A program made the position numbers and the translations under genes. Shown here one piece after another: positions 10,636 to 19,436 of a DNA stretch of 64,000 nt. Position 1 is the first letter of the stretch. Each line of letters opens with the position of its first letter. Source of the stretch: Ruegeria profundi (GTDB lineage Bacteria > Pseudomonadota > Alphaproteobacteria > Rhodobacterales > Rhodobacteraceae); NCBI RefSeq assembly GCF_001507545.1, contig NZ_LQBP01000005.1:186001-250000 (forward strand), in the 5' to 3' direction. The notes under the pieces are model-generated. The model was not told the DNA's origin. It did no database searches and worked only from the letters and a program-made list of their open reading frames with translations.

Positions 10636-12314
10636 CTGACCCTCGTAAGAATACCCGCGACATCTATCCTCCGACTGGTCCCGAGTTAAATGCGAAAAGC
10701 TGGATGACCGAAGCGCCGCTGCGGATGTTGATGAACAACCTGCATCCGGATGTGGCGGAAAATCCGCATGAGCTGGTGGTCTATGGCGGTATCGGACGCG
10801 CGGCGCGCACGTGGACTGATTTCGACACTATTGTTGATGGTTTGAAAGATTTGGAAGAGGACGAGACCCTGATCGTTCAATCCGGCAAACCCGTTGCAAT
10901 CATACGCACACACAAGGATGCGCCGCGGGTGCTGATCGCCAATTCCAACATCGTACCACACTGGGCGACCTGGGATCACTTCAACGAGCTCGATAAGAAG
11001 GGTTTGATGATGTACGGCCAGATGACGGCTGGCTCGTGGATCTATATCGGCACGCAGGGCATCGTTCAGGGCACATATGAGACCTTTGCCGAAGCCGGAC
11101 GCCAGCATTATGGCGGCGACCTGACGGGCAAGTGGATTCTGACCGGAGGGTTGGGCGGTATGGGTGGTGCGCAACCGCTGGCGGCTGTCTTTGCCGGGGC
11201 GTGTTGTCTGGCGGTTGAATGCAACCCTGACAGCATCGATTTTCGCCTGCGGACCAAGTATCTGGATGAAAAGGCCGAGACGCTGGACGAAGCGCTTGCG
11301 ATGATCGATCGCTGGACCAAGGCGGGCGAGGCCAAATCCGTAGGACTGCTGGGCAATGCCGCCGAGATTTTCCCCGAGATCTACCGCCGCATGGCCGAGG
11401 GCGGAATGCGCCCGGATATCGTCACTGACCAGACGAGTGCTCATGACCCGATCAATGGCTACCTGCCGCTGGGCTGGACCATGGCGCAATGGCGAGAAAA
11501 GCGTGAAACAGACCCCAAAGCAGTTGAAAAAGCGGCCCGCGCGTCGATGAAGCAGCATGTGGCCGCGATGGTCGATTTCTGGAACGCGGGTGTTCCGACG
11601 TTGGATTACGGCAACAACATCCGGCAGGTGGCGCAGGATGAAGGGCTGGAGAACGCCTTTGCCTTCCCCGGCTTCGTGCCTGCCTATATCCGCCCGCTGT
11701 TCTGTAAGGGGATCGGCCCGTTCCGCTGGTGTGCCTTGTCCGGTGACCCGGAGGACATCTACAAAACCGATGCCAAGATGAAGGAGCTGTTCCCCGAGAA
11801 CGAGCATTTGCATCGTTGGCTCGACATGGCTCGGGATCGGATCGCGTTTCAGGGTCTGCCAGCGCGTATCTGTTGGATCGGGTTGGGGGATCGTCACCGT
11901 GCCGGGCTGGCCTTCAACGAGATGGTGGCCAGTGGCGAGCTGAAAGCGCCGGTTGTTATCGGTCGTGACCACCTCGACAGTGGTTCGGTCGCCAGTCCGA
12001 ACCGGGAAACCGAGGCTATGCTGGACGGGTCCGATGCGGTGTCAGATTGGCCGCTGCTAAACGCATTGATCAATACCGCCAGCGGCGCGACCTGGGTGTC
12101 GATTCATCACGGTGGCGGGGTCGGTATGGGCTTTAGCCAGCATGCAGGTGTCGTGATCTGCGCTGACGGGACCGAGGATGCTGCAAAACGGCTGGAGCGT
12201 GTCCTTTGGAATGACCCGGCCTCGGGCGTGTGGCGGCATGCGGATGCGGGGTACGAAGCCGCAAAAGACTGCGCCCGCGCCCACGGGCTGCGGTTGCCGG
12301 GTATTCTGGGGTAG
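10632..12314 (+). CDS. hutU: Urocanate hydratase
   Basis: NAD-containing lyase that hydrates urocanate to 4-imidazolone-5-propionate, step two of the pathway. At 560 aa it is full length. The glycine-rich [13 protein letters not shown] motif lies at about 173-185, and the conserved C-terminal block [18 protein letters not shown] is present in slightly changed form near 490-510. The start overlaps hutG (ATGA). It is the last gene of the hut operon; no clear terminator follows before serB. Confidence 0.97.
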   Translation: MTDPRKNTRDIYPPTGPELNAKSWMTEAPLRMLMNNLHPDVAENPHELVVYGGIGRAARTWTDFDTIVDGLKDLEEDETLIVQSGKPVAIIRTHKDAPRVLIANSNIVPHWATWDHFNELDKKGLMMYGQMTAGSWIYIGTQGIVQGTYETFAEAGRQHYGGDLTGKWILTGGLGGMGGAQPLAAVFAGACCLAVECNPDSIDFRLRTKYLDEKAETLDEALAMIDRWTKAGEAKSVGLLGNAAEIFPEIYRRMAEGGMRPDIVTDQTSAHDPINGYLPLGWTMAQWREKRETDPKAVEKAARASMKQHVAAMVDFWNAGVPTLDYGNNIRQVAQDEGLENAFAFPGFVPAYIRPLFCKGIGPFRWCALSGDPEDIYKTDAKMKELFPENEHLHRWLDMARDRIAFQGLPARICWIGLGDRHRAGLAFNEMVASGELKAPVVIGRDHLDSGSVASPNRETEAMLDGSDAVSDWPLLNALINTASGATWVSIHHGGGVGMGFSQHAGVVICADGTEDAAKRLERVLWNDPASGVWRHADAGYEAAKDCARAHGLRLPGILG

Positions 12315-12384
12315 ACACTTCAACTGTCTCTGGTGAATTGGCGCCCTCTGCGGTATGCGCAGGGAAGTTCGCAGGAGACCGAAG

Positions 12385-13263
12385 ATGTATGTTGCCACGC
12401 TGTTGACCAACCCTGACACGCCCAAGCTTGACCTGGCTTTGGTCGAGTCGCTGTGCAATGCGTGGGGCGGCGACGATCTGGTGTGGCTCAGCCAAGATGA
12501 GGCCGCGCAGTTTTTGTTCCCCAACCTGCCCGACAATCAGTGGGAGGTCTGGGCCGAGCTGCAACTGCTGGAAGTCGACCTGATCGTTCAGCCGCTGGGG
12601 AAGCGCCGCAAACTGATGCTGTTGGCCGATATGGACAGCACGATGATTCAGCAGGAATGCATCGACGAACTGGCCGATGAGGCCGGTGTGGGCGATCGGG
12701 TCAAGGATATCACCGCGCGGGCGATGAATGGTGAGCTGGATTTTGAAGGCGCGCTTATTGAACGCGTTAGCCTGCTGAAAGGTCTGGATGAGGCTGTGAT
12801 CGGCAAGGTGCTGGAACAACGCATCACGCTGATGCCCGGCGGTAAAGAGTTGGTCGCAACAATGCGTCTGAACGGAGGGTACGCCGTTCTGGTATCAGGC
12901 GGGTTCACCGCCTTTACCGCCAAAGTGGCCGATCTGCTGGGTTTCGATGAGAATCGTGCGAACACTCTGCTGGTCGAGAATGGCAAGCTCACGGGCGATG
13001 TACAGCGTCCGATCCTCGGGAAACAGGCCAAGGTGGACGCGCTGGAACAGATCACCAAGCGCTTGGGTCTGTCCGAAGCTGACGTGATCGCTGTCGGCGA
13101 CGGGGCCAACGATCTGGGGATGCTCAGCCGGGCCGGAACCGGGGTGGCGCTGCACGCCAAGCCGTCGGTCGCAGCACAGTGTGACATTCGGATCAACTAC
13201 GGGGATTTGACGGCGTTGCTATACCTGCAAGGCTATTCCCGCACGGCCTTCGCAGACATCTGA
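12385..13263 (+). CDS. serB: Phosphoserine phosphatase
   Basis: HAD-family enzyme of 292 aa that dephosphorylates L-phosphoserine to serine. The nucleophile motif DMDST is at 82-86, VSGGFT near 172 and the C-terminal VGDGANDLGM block near 238, all intact. An N-terminal region of about 75 residues precedes the HAD core, as in SerB of this group. The ATG at 12385 follows GCAGGAGA and gives the normal N-terminus MYVATLLTN. It completes the serine pathway begun by serC-serA about 10 kb away, with the hut locus in between. Confidence 0.95.
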   Translation: MYVATLLTNPDTPKLDLALVESLCNAWGGDDLVWLSQDEAAQFLFPNLPDNQWEVWAELQLLEVDLIVQPLGKRRKLMLLADMDSTMIQQECIDELADEAGVGDRVKDITARAMNGELDFEGALIERVSLLKGLDEAVIGKVLEQRITLMPGGKELVATMRLNGGYAVLVSGGFTAFTAKVADLLGFDENRANTLLVENGKLTGDVQRPILGKQAKVDALEQITKRLGLSEADVIAVGDGANDLGMLSRAGTGVALHAKPSVAAQCDIRINYGDLTALLYLQGYSRTAFADI

Positions 13264-13284
13264 CCCAAAACGGGCTTCCTTTTA

Positions 13285-13302
13285 TTTAACAAAAATGTTA
13301 AA
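13285..13302. promoter_or_regulatory. Perfect dyad, probable ArsR-family operator
   Basis: TTTAACA at 13285-13291 and TGTTAAA at 13296-13302 form a perfect 7-bp inverted repeat with a 4-nt spacer, ending 8 nt before the start of the ArsR-family gene. Size and placement fit an autoregulatory operator for a dimeric winged-helix repressor. Binding is inferred. Confidence 0.6.
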
Positions 13303-13310
13303 CAGTGGTC

Positions 13311-13640
13311 ATGAACACGCTTCTGACTGCTTTCTCGGCCTTGTCCGACGCCACCCGATTTTCAATTGTCGAGCAATTGATGCAAAGCGGCGAACTGTCT
13401 GCCGGTGATCTGATCGAAGGGCGCGGCATGTCGGGGGCGGCAATTTCGCGCCACCTTAAGGTGCTGCGCCAAGCCGGTTTGGTTCAGCAACGGGTGCGGG
13501 GCAGTCAGCGAATATACTCCATCCAACCCGAAGGGCTGCGCGCGATTGCCGAGTGGACCATCTCGAAACGCCAGTTTTGGGAGGGTAGCCTGGACCGTCT
13601 AAATGATTTGATTGAAAGTGAAAATTCATGGCCGACCTGA
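13311..13640 (+). CDS. ArsR-family winged-helix regulator
   Basis: A 109-aa DNA-binding protein of the ArsR/SmtB fold. The segments LSDATRFSIVEQLM and SGAAISRHLKVLRQAGLVQQRVRG (the recognition-helix and wing region) are typical. No Cys cluster of the metal-sensing members is present, so it is more like the regulators that pair with AHSA1/SRPBCC genes. It overlaps the next gene by 13 nt. The dyad at 13285-13302 is the obvious candidate operator. ATG 13311 was chosen over a GTG at 13305. Confidence 0.88.
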   Translation: MNTLLTAFSALSDATRFSIVEQLMQSGELSAGDLIEGRGMSGAAISRHLKVLRQAGLVQQRVRGSQRIYSIQPEGLRAIAEWTISKRQFWEGSLDRLNDLIESENSWPT

Positions 13641-14056
13641 GACTGGAACGTGAGTTCCCAACCACCCCCGACAACCTGTTTGCGTGGATCAGTGACGGTG
13701 CAAAGCTGTTGCAATGGTGGGGGCCGGAAGGGATGCATGTGCCTGAACATGACCTGGATTTTTCGCGCCTCGGGCCGTGGTATTCGGTCATGGCGAATGC
13801 GGAGGGCCAGCGTTACAAGGTTTCAGGACAGGTTACCCATGTTGACCCGCCAAATTCTGTGGGGTTCACTTGGGGGTGGCACGATGATCAGGATCAGCGC
13901 GGGGCAGAAAGCCATGTGACGCTGACGGTCGAACCCTCGGGCGATGGAGCGCGCCTAATCCTCGATCACCGCGATCTGGGCGATGACGAGATCGCGGCCA
14001 ACCACGAATCCGGTTGGACCTCATCCCTGCGCAGGCTTGAGGCACAGTTTCAATAG
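13628..14056 (+). CDS. SRPBCC (AHSA1-like) domain protein
   Basis: A 142-aa START/Bet v1-like single-domain protein. It begins with LEREFPTTPDNLFAWISD and has LLQWWGPEGM and the C-terminal helix GWTSSLRRLEAQ, as in AHSA1-type SRPBCC proteins that often sit behind ArsR genes. The natural ligand of such proteins is generally unknown. The start overlaps the regulator gene by 13 nt, implying co-translation. Confidence 0.85.
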   Translation: MADLRLEREFPTTPDNLFAWISDGAKLLQWWGPEGMHVPEHDLDFSRLGPWYSVMANAEGQRYKVSGQVTHVDPPNSVGFTWGWHDDQDQRGAESHVTLTVEPSGDGARLILDHRDLGDDEIAANHESGWTSSLRRLEAQFQ

Positions 14057-14078
14057 GCTCTCATAACGGAGGAAGAAA

Positions 14079-14399
14079 ATGCCCCAATACTTGTTTGTCT
14101 ATCATGGCGGAACCACCCCGACGGATCCCGCGGAAATCGACGCAACCATGGCCGCCTGGGGTACGTGGTTTCAGAACATGGGCGATGCGCTGGACATTCC
14201 CGGCAACCCGGTTGGCCAGTCATATACCGTCAGCTCCGGTGGTGTCGTTGACAATGGAGGTGCAAATCCGGCCTCTGGCTTTACCGTGATTAAAGCCGAC
14301 AGCATCGACGCCGCAACCGAGATGGCCAAGGGTTGCCCCATGGTCATCAACGGTTCGGGTTCGGTCGAGGTCGCCGAGGTGCACGAAATCGAAATGTGA
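14079..14399 (+). CDS. YCII-related domain protein
   Basis: A 106-aa protein of the YCII-like dimeric alpha-beta fold: MPQYLFVYHGG start, a central GWTxF-like WGTWFQNMGDAL stretch and the ending GSVEVAEVHEIEM. Members sit beside SRPBCC/ArsR genes in many bacteria, with no firmly known reaction. It is preceded by GGAGGAAG and is third in the ArsR unit. The gene converges with the asparaginase gene, with 5 nt between stops. Confidence 0.82.
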   Translation: MPQYLFVYHGGTTPTDPAEIDATMAAWGTWFQNMGDALDIPGNPVGQSYTVSSGGVVDNGGANPASGFTVIKADSIDAATEMAKGCPMVINGSGSVEVAEVHEIEM

Positions 14400-14404
14400 C
14401 AGAC

Positions 14405-15403
14405 TTAGCCGGGGAATCCTGACGCTGGTTTGATCACTCCACATTCCAGCCCACGCCGGCTGTATTGCGTGGCGTTCATGAATTTGCGGGTGGCTGGATG
14501 GTTGGCCTCCAGCACACCCAAGCTGACCAGAATGGCGGCGATCGCGCATTCACTGGCGCGGGTTGTGCCATCGGTGATCTTCAACGCCACGCCCATGCGT
14601 TTTTCCGGTACGATGGCGACGTAGACGGCCTCGGCCCCGGTCTTGATCGCAGCGCGTCCTTTCATGGCGCGCATCAGTTCGGTACAGGCGCGGTTTTCTC
14701 CGGCGACCAGTTCCGGGTGCTTCATCATTGCGGCGGTCAACTGAGCCGCCGCATCGCTGGCCCGGTCCGAGCGATCAGCAGCTGACGCAAACCACGCCAT
14801 CGACCGCGCCAGCCCCACGAGCGAGGTGGCAAAATTCGGGGCCGAACAGCCATCTATGCCATAAGCCGGGCTGGTTTCGCCCGTTGTTTCCTCAATCGCG
14901 GACAGGCAGGCCTGTTGCACGGGGTGGTCGATCTCAAGGTATTCCGGCCCGGCGCCCATATGCTGGGCCACCGTTAGAAACCCGCAGTGTTTGCCCGAAC
15001 AATTGTTGTGAATCTGGCAGGGCGTGTCATCGGCCAGGATCAACCCGTCCCGCGCCGCCATGTCCTGCGGTTCTTGCGGGCCACAGCGCAGATCATGCTC
15101 GGACAGTCCAAGGTGATCCAGCCAAGCCGACACGCGATCTGTATGTATATGTGCGCCATTGTGCGACGCACACGCCAGAGCGAGATGTTCGGTCGTCAAT
15201 CCGTATTTTGCGGCCGCTCCAGATGTGATCAAGGGCAGCCCCTGAATCACTTTGGCCGAGGAACGGGGATAGATCACTGCGTTGGGATCACCCCAGCTTT
15301 GCACAATCTGTCCGCTGTCGTCACAGATCACCGCATGCCCCGTATGCAGGCTTTCCAGCAGGGGGCCTCGCCACAGTTCTGTCATTGGTACCGGTTGCGT
15401 CAT
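14405..15403 (-). CDS. L-asparaginase II-type amidohydrolase
   Basis: A 332-aa protein of the Rhizobium-type asparaginase II family (thermolabile, unrelated to E. coli AnsA/AnsB). Family blocks are YPRSSAKVIQGLPLI near 45-59, CASHNGAHIHTDRV near 85 and HNNCSGKHCGFL near 133, whose Ser/Lys/Cys residues line the active site in studied members. Likely reaction is asparagine to aspartate plus ammonia. Monocistronic, no signal peptide seen. Confidence 0.88.
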   Translation of the reverse strand: MTQPVPMTELWRGPLLESLHTGHAVICDDSGQIVQSWGDPNAVIYPRSSAKVIQGLPLITSGAAAKYGLTTEHLALACASHNGAHIHTDRVSAWLDHLGLSEHDLRCGPQEPQDMAARDGLILADDTPCQIHNNCSGKHCGFLTVAQHMGAGPEYLEIDHPVQQACLSAIEETTGETSPAYGIDGCSAPNFATSLVGLARSMAWFASAADRSDRASDAAAQLTAAMMKHPELVAGENRACTELMRAMKGRAAIKTGAEAVYVAIVPEKRMGVALKITDGTTRASECAIAAILVSLGVLEANHPATRKFMNATQYSRRGLECGVIKPASGFPG

Positions 15404-15581
15404 CTGGCCCCTCCGTTATATGCGCAAAATTCTGCCAATCGCCCTTTCGCCTGTGGCGAAACCTGCGTTAGTGTGTGTATGTCGACAATCATCGGAATAC
15501 GCAACTTACAGACGAACCGGCAGAGTTCACAGTTATGTCCGATGGGTATGAGGTATTAGGTCGGGCTAGGAGGCTGGACAG

Positions 15582-16115
15582 ATGGGATCGAAACTCGTCC
15601 GTGTGATTGCGGGCCTGTGTATGGCCGGGTTGGCCACAACTGCAACCGCTCAACAGGCGTCAAGCACCAATCGCGTGGCGGCGAAGACGGATTGGAGCGT
15701 TTTCGTCGAAGATGATCCCACCGAATGTTGGAGCGTGTCTGCCCCAAAGGAAACCGTGAACACCCGAGGTGGTCGCGTGGTGTCTGTGCGCCGCAGCGAT
15801 ATCTTGCTGTTCGTGTTTTATCGTCCGAACGCAGACGTGAAAGGGCAGGTGACGTTCACCGGCGGATATCCTTTTGCAGCAGGTTCGACAGTGAATGTCG
15901 AAGTCGATGGGTCCGAGTTTGAATTCATCACCGACGGCGAATGGGCCTGGCCCGCGACGGCTGGCGAAGACCTGAAGGTTGTCGCGGCCATGAAGCGCGG
16001 AACCGAGGCGGTGCTGACCGCGCGCTCGGAACGTGGCACGCAAACCAAAGATACATTCTCGCTTCTGGGCTTTACGGCCGCAATTGAAGACGCCGAAAAG
16101 CGCTGCACAGAATAA
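15582..16115 (+). CDS. IalB-family secreted protein
   Basis: A 177-aa protein with a clear signal peptide (basic start MGSKLVR, hydrophobic core, cleavage near ATAQQ at about 23) and the invasion-associated-locus-B domain: WSVFVEDDPTECWSVSAPK, VFYRPNADVKGQVTFTGGYPF in part, and a late Cys. IalB proteins are common in alphaproteobacteria, including non-pathogens, and their role in free-living cells is unknown. The start is preceded by a perfect AGGAGG. A terminator-like hairpin follows the stop. Confidence 0.85.
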   Translation: MGSKLVRVIAGLCMAGLATTATAQQASSTNRVAAKTDWSVFVEDDPTECWSVSAPKETVNTRGGRVVSVRRSDILLFVFYRPNADVKGQVTFTGGYPFAAGSTVNVEVDGSEFEFITDGEWAWPATAGEDLKVVAAMKRGTEAVLTARSERGTQTKDTFSLLGFTAAIEDAEKRCTE

Positions 16116-16138
16116 TCCGGAACTTTCAGCGCGCAGAT

Positions 16139-16168
16139 CCCCGTCATCCGGCGGGGTTTTGTGTTTTT
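16139..16168 (+). terminator. Probable intrinsic terminator after the IalB-family gene
   Basis: CCCCG (16139-16143) pairs with CGGGG (16152-16156) around an 8-nt loop and is followed by TTTTGTGTTTTT. The stem is short but G+C-only and is well placed 23 nt after the stop. Confidence 0.65.
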
Positions 16169-16207
16169 CACACAGACGCATTGTTTACGTCACGTCCGGT
16201 ATTCAAC

Positions 16208-16221
16208 TTGATCCGTATCAA
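16208..16221. promoter_or_regulatory. Perfect FNR/FnrL-type box
   Basis: TTGATCCGTATCAA matches the FNR/Dnr consensus TTGAT-N4-ATCAA at every fixed position. It lies 57 nt upstream of the ATG of the small lipoprotein gene at 16278, after the terminator of the preceding gene, so it probably governs that gene. Oxygen- or nitric-oxide-dependent control is inference from the motif. Confidence 0.65.
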
Positions 16222-16277
16222 AGTGATCCTCTGTCTTCTGAACTAATCAGTTTACGGACAAAGGAAGGAACCTGGAA

Positions 16278-16442
16278 ATGCTGAACAAAACTCTCGCCGT
16301 GTTGATGCTGGCCGCCGCTTTGCTGAGCGCGTGCGAAAACACAACTGAGACCTACCCGATTTCGGGTGAGGAATGTGGCCCGAACGACCCGGTACAAACC
16401 TTGGATGCCGCGGATTGTGCCGTTGTGCCTGCGGGTATATGA
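16278..16442 (+). CDS. Small lipoprotein (54 aa)
   Basis: The predicted 54-residue product begins MLNKTLAVLMLAAALLSACEN: a basic/hydrophobic signal with a good lipobox LSAC, so the mature lipoprotein would be only about 35 residues with two further Cys (GEECGPND and DAADCAVV). AAGGAAGGAA lies about 8 nt upstream of the ATG, a strong ribosome-binding site. The gene is isolated between the IalB-family gene and an LprI-like gene, behind a perfect FNR-type box. No function can be assigned; small entericidin-like lipoproteins are one comparison, but the similarity is only in design. Confidence 0.72.
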   Translation: MLNKTLAVLMLAAALLSACENTTETYPISGEECGPNDPVQTLDAADCAVVPAGI

Positions 16443-16584
16443 CGGCCTTTGCCTCGATATTCTTGCCGTGACTTGAAAGACCGGTCAGGCCGCAGCGTTC
16501 GTTGCGTGGCGGCCAACTGAACTAGGCACTTTTCACAGCTTGTGCTACCGTCAGCGTGTATGAAGTGCTTGCTGGACACGAGTT

Positions 16585-16962
16585 ATGCGTCACGTTCTGT
16601 TTGTTCTGTTCCTGCCATCCGCCGCGTTTGCGGACCCGACGCTGGAATGCTGGGACGCCAGTTCACAGGTTGAGATCGGGTCTTGTGTTCGCGACGCAGA
16701 AGCCCGCGTCGACAAGGCAGTCGAGGCGAGCTATAGCCTCGCCATGCGTGCCGCAAAAGAGCTTGATGACATCACCGAACGATTGGTCGCGCAACCCGCA
16801 TTAGAGGCGGCGCAAGACGCGTGGGTTGCTTACCGGGATGCACAATGCGAAGCGGTTGGCGCATCTTTTGGCGGCGGCTCGGGTACAGGGATTGCCATTA
16901 CCGCTTGTCGGGTCGATCTTGGCCGTGCACGCGTTGATCAATTACTTGGCTATGCGAACTAG
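16585..16962 (+). CDS. LprI-like (DUF1311) secreted protein
   Basis: A 125-aa protein with a short signal peptide (MRHVLFVLFLPSAAFA) and the DUF1311/LprI N-terminal fold: LECWDASSQVEIGSCVRDAEARVDKA, then WVAYRDAQCEAVGASFGGGSGTGI-type segment, with four Cys likely forming two disulfides. Some family members inhibit lysozyme; others are of unknown role. It sits between the tiny lipoprotein and rlmN on the same strand with over 100 nt on the 5' side, so it is probably separately expressed. Confidence 0.82.
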   Translation: MRHVLFVLFLPSAAFADPTLECWDASSQVEIGSCVRDAEARVDKAVEASYSLAMRAAKELDDITERLVAQPALEAAQDAWVAYRDAQCEAVGASFGGGSGTGIAITACRVDLGRARVDQLLGYAN

Positions 16963-17041
16963 GCGCGACGATTCCTTTTGATCTTTGCGCGCAATCCTAT
17001 ATAGAGGCGCATCCCAAGCCAGAATGTTCCGAGATAGCCAC

Positions 17042-18229
17042 ATGTCGCCCAAAGCGCCGATCACTCAAGACGTCATGACCATCCCTCGCAAGTTGCCGGA
17101 AGGGAAGACAAACCTTGTCGGCCTGACCCGCGATCAGTTGCGTGAGGTTCTGATCGCACATGGCACGCCTGAAAAGCAGGCCAAGATGCGCACCGGACAG
17201 ATCTGGCAATGGATTTACCAGTGGGGCGTTCGCGACTTTGCCGAGATGACCAACCTTGCCAAAGCCTATCGCGCGCAACTGGCGGAGAACTTCGTGATCG
17301 AAATCCCCGAGGTTGTGACCCGTCAGGTATCCGAGGATGGCACCCGCAAATATCTGTGCCGCATCGCAGGCGGGCATGAGGTCGAAGTGGTGTATATCCC
17401 AGAAGAGGATCGGGGCACGCTTTGTATCTCGTCCCAGGTGGGCTGCACGCTGACCTGTTCCTTCTGCCATACGGGCACACAAAAGCTGGTGCGTAATCTG
17501 ACCGCGGCCGAAATTGTTGGTCAGGTGATGATGGCCCGCGACGATCTTGAGGAATGGCCGACCCCCGGCGCGCCCAAGGATGAAACGCGCCTGCTGTCGA
17601 ACATCGTGCTGATGGGCATGGGTGAGCCGCTCTACAATTTTGAAAACGTCCGCGATGCGATGAAGATCGCCATGGACCCCGAGGGGATTTCCCTGTCGCG
17701 CCGGCGTATCACTTTGTCTACATCCGGCGTGGTGCCTGAAATCGCACGCACGGCCGAGGAAATCGGCTGTTTGCTGGCGATCTCGTTCCACGCCACCACC
17801 GATGAAACCCGCGACGTACTGGTGCCGATCAACAAGCGGTGGAACATTGAGGAGTTGCTGCAGGCGCTTGCCAGCTATCCCAAGGCCTCGAATTCCGAAC
17901 GGATTACGTTCGAATACGTGATGCTGGATGGTGTCAATGACAGCGATGAGGACGCGCATCGTCTGATCGATCACATCAAACGTCATAACATTCCGGCCAA
18001 GATCAACCTGATTCCGTTCAACGAATGGCCCGGCGCGCCTTACAAGCGAAGCTCGAACAATCGTATCCGCGCCTTTGCGAATATCATCTATCAGGCGGGC
18101 TATGCCTCACCGATTCGAAAGACACGCGGCGAGGATATCATGGCAGCCTGTGGTCAGCTGAAATCAGCAACCGAGCGCGCCCGCAAATCCCGCAAGCAAA
18201 TTGAGGCAGAAACTGGTCTGCAAGGCTAG
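17042..18229 (+). CDS. rlmN: Dual-specificity 23S rRNA/tRNA (adenine-C2) methyltransferase
   Basis: Radical-SAM methyltransferase of 395 aa that methylates C2 of A2503 in 23S rRNA and A37 in a subset of tRNAs. The iron-sulfur motif CTLTCSFC places Cys at 135, 139 and 142. The family blocks [32 protein letters not shown] and CGQLKSA (C-terminal catalytic Cys) are present. The ATG at 17042 gives [11 protein letters not shown], matching relatives; a longer frame from 16985 was rejected as upstream leader. Confidence 0.95.
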   Translation: MSPKAPITQDVMTIPRKLPEGKTNLVGLTRDQLREVLIAHGTPEKQAKMRTGQIWQWIYQWGVRDFAEMTNLAKAYRAQLAENFVIEIPEVVTRQVSEDGTRKYLCRIAGGHEVEVVYIPEEDRGTLCISSQVGCTLTCSFCHTGTQKLVRNLTAAEIVGQVMMARDDLEEWPTPGAPKDETRLLSNIVLMGMGEPLYNFENVRDAMKIAMDPEGISLSRRRITLSTSGVVPEIARTAEEIGCLLAISFHATTDETRDVLVPINKRWNIEELLQALASYPKASNSERITFEYVMLDGVNDSDEDAHRLIDHIKRHNIPAKINLIPFNEWPGAPYKRSSNNRIRAFANIIYQAGYASPIRKTRGEDIMAACGQLKSATERARKSRKQIEAETGLQG

Positions 18230-18462
18230 GCCGTTCAAGTATCCCAGATCAGAGAGGTATGGTATACTGGTCAGGTCGCTGTCTTTGGCCTTTGGAATTT
18301 GGTATGTTTTTCAGGCTCGGATCGGGTTCCGCATCTCACTCTTTCGCACAAAGCTGTGAGAGCCTTGGCCCGGCTGTAGCGCGTTTCTACAAGGCCGCTA
18401 TCCTTCCTTTTGTCGGGCGTGCGGCGCTTCGGCGAACCTTGTCCAACAGGCGGGCCATCCAA

Positions 18463-19089
18463 ATGTTTTTACGATTAAGACGTCTTTTTTCGATTTCAAT
18501 TTCAGCCGCAGCGCTTGCAGCTTTGGCCGTGTCGAACGCAGTTGCGCAATCCGCTGGGGAAAACGCTCATATCGCCATCGAAAACCCGGCTGAGTTGTCC
18601 AAGGATGAGGCTCTGCGCATCTATCAGTCGTTGCAGAAGCGCATGGCGCGAGGTTACGGCGCTGCGCACTTGGATCAATTGCTGAATTACCAGAACTGGC
18701 CGCTGTTCAATGATGCCCCTTATATCTCGGCCACGCATGGCAAGAGGTTTGTAAACAGCTATGCCAATCGAATGGCGCATAACTACGGCACCCTTGAGGC
18801 GGGAGAGAAACTGCCCCTCGGTTCGGTTCTTGCAAAGGACAGCGTCACCGTGACGGATGAAGGAAATGTCCATCCCGGCGCGTTGTTCGTGATGGAGAAA
18901 CTGGCCCCGGGCGCCAGTCCCGATACGGCTGATTGGCGCTATATCATGGTACTGCCAGATGGTTCGCTTTTTGGGGATACAATGGGTGACCGCGCTAGTT
19001 CGGTCGCCTATTGCCACAGTTGCCACGAAATGGTTGCGGACCGGGATTATACTTTTTTTGTGCCCGAAGAGTTCGTCGTAGGTAACTGA
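18463..19089 (+). CDS. Cytochrome P460-family protein
   Basis: A 208-aa exported protein: signal peptide to about residue 29 (AVAQS), a cytochrome P460-like domain and a c-type haem motif CHSCH at 184-188 near the C-terminus. Characterised P460s carry a lysine-crosslinked haem and oxidise hydroxylamine or nitric oxide, while many family members have no known substrate. The ATG at 18463 starts directly at the signal sequence; a longer in-frame extension to 18259 has no protein-like features. The 233-nt leader contains an inverted repeat (TCTCAC/GTGAGA). Convergent with cbpM, 2 nt between stops. Confidence 0.8.
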   Translation: MFLRLRRLFSISISAAALAALAVSNAVAQSAGENAHIAIENPAELSKDEALRIYQSLQKRMARGYGAAHLDQLLNYQNWPLFNDAPYISATHGKRFVNSYANRMAHNYGTLEAGEKLPLGSVLAKDSVTVTDEGNVHPGALFVMEKLAPGASPDTADWRYIMVLPDGSLFGDTMGDRASSVAYCHSCHEMVADRDYTFFVPEEFVVGN

Positions 19090-19091
19090 TC

Positions 19092-19436
19092 TCACTTCCC
19101 GCCGAAGCGAGCCGTGCCAATTACCTTGATCAGAGCCTGACGCACCGGTTCCGGTTGCGCCTCAATCGCCTTCAACACCTCGCGCAGTTCCGCGCGTAAC
19201 CCGTGCATCTGGTCAATCAATGAGATCATCATCGACAGGGCGTCAGGCTCCATCTCGTATTGATCATGTAACTCGCAAGCCAGTTCCAGGCGGGCGGCGT
19301 CGAGGGTGCGATAGACGGGGCCTTTCTCTGTCTGCTCTGGGATGACAATCTCGGCGGCCAGGTATTCGGTCAGCCGGGTCGATGTCAGGTGGGTGACGGT
19401 TGCAATCAACTGCTCTTCGGTCAAGGTGCGGGTCAT
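19092..19436 (-). CDS. cbpM: Chaperone modulator CbpM-like protein
   Basis: A 114-aa MerR-like helical protein resembling CbpM, which binds the J-domain of CbpA and blocks its co-chaperone and DNA-binding activity. It has the start MTRTLTEEQLIATV, the central ARLELACELHDQYEMEPDAL-type segment and a helical C-terminus. Its start overlaps the cbpA stop by 4 nt (ATGA), the expected order cbpA-cbpM, which strengthens the call. Confidence 0.85.
   Translation of the reverse strand: MTRTLTEEQLIATVTHLTSTRLTEYLAAEIVIPEQTEKGPVYRTLDAARLELACELHDQYEMEPDALSMMISLIDQMHGLRAELREVLKAIEAQPEPVRQALIKVIGTARFGGK

Noticed and set aside
10686..11972. A 428-codon open frame antisense to hutU
   Set aside because: Fully inside a confident hutU gene, no motif, likely a shadow of its codon bias.
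18259..18462. In-frame upstream extension of the P460-family gene
   Set aside because: Sequence is unlike a protein and a clean signal peptide starts at 18463.
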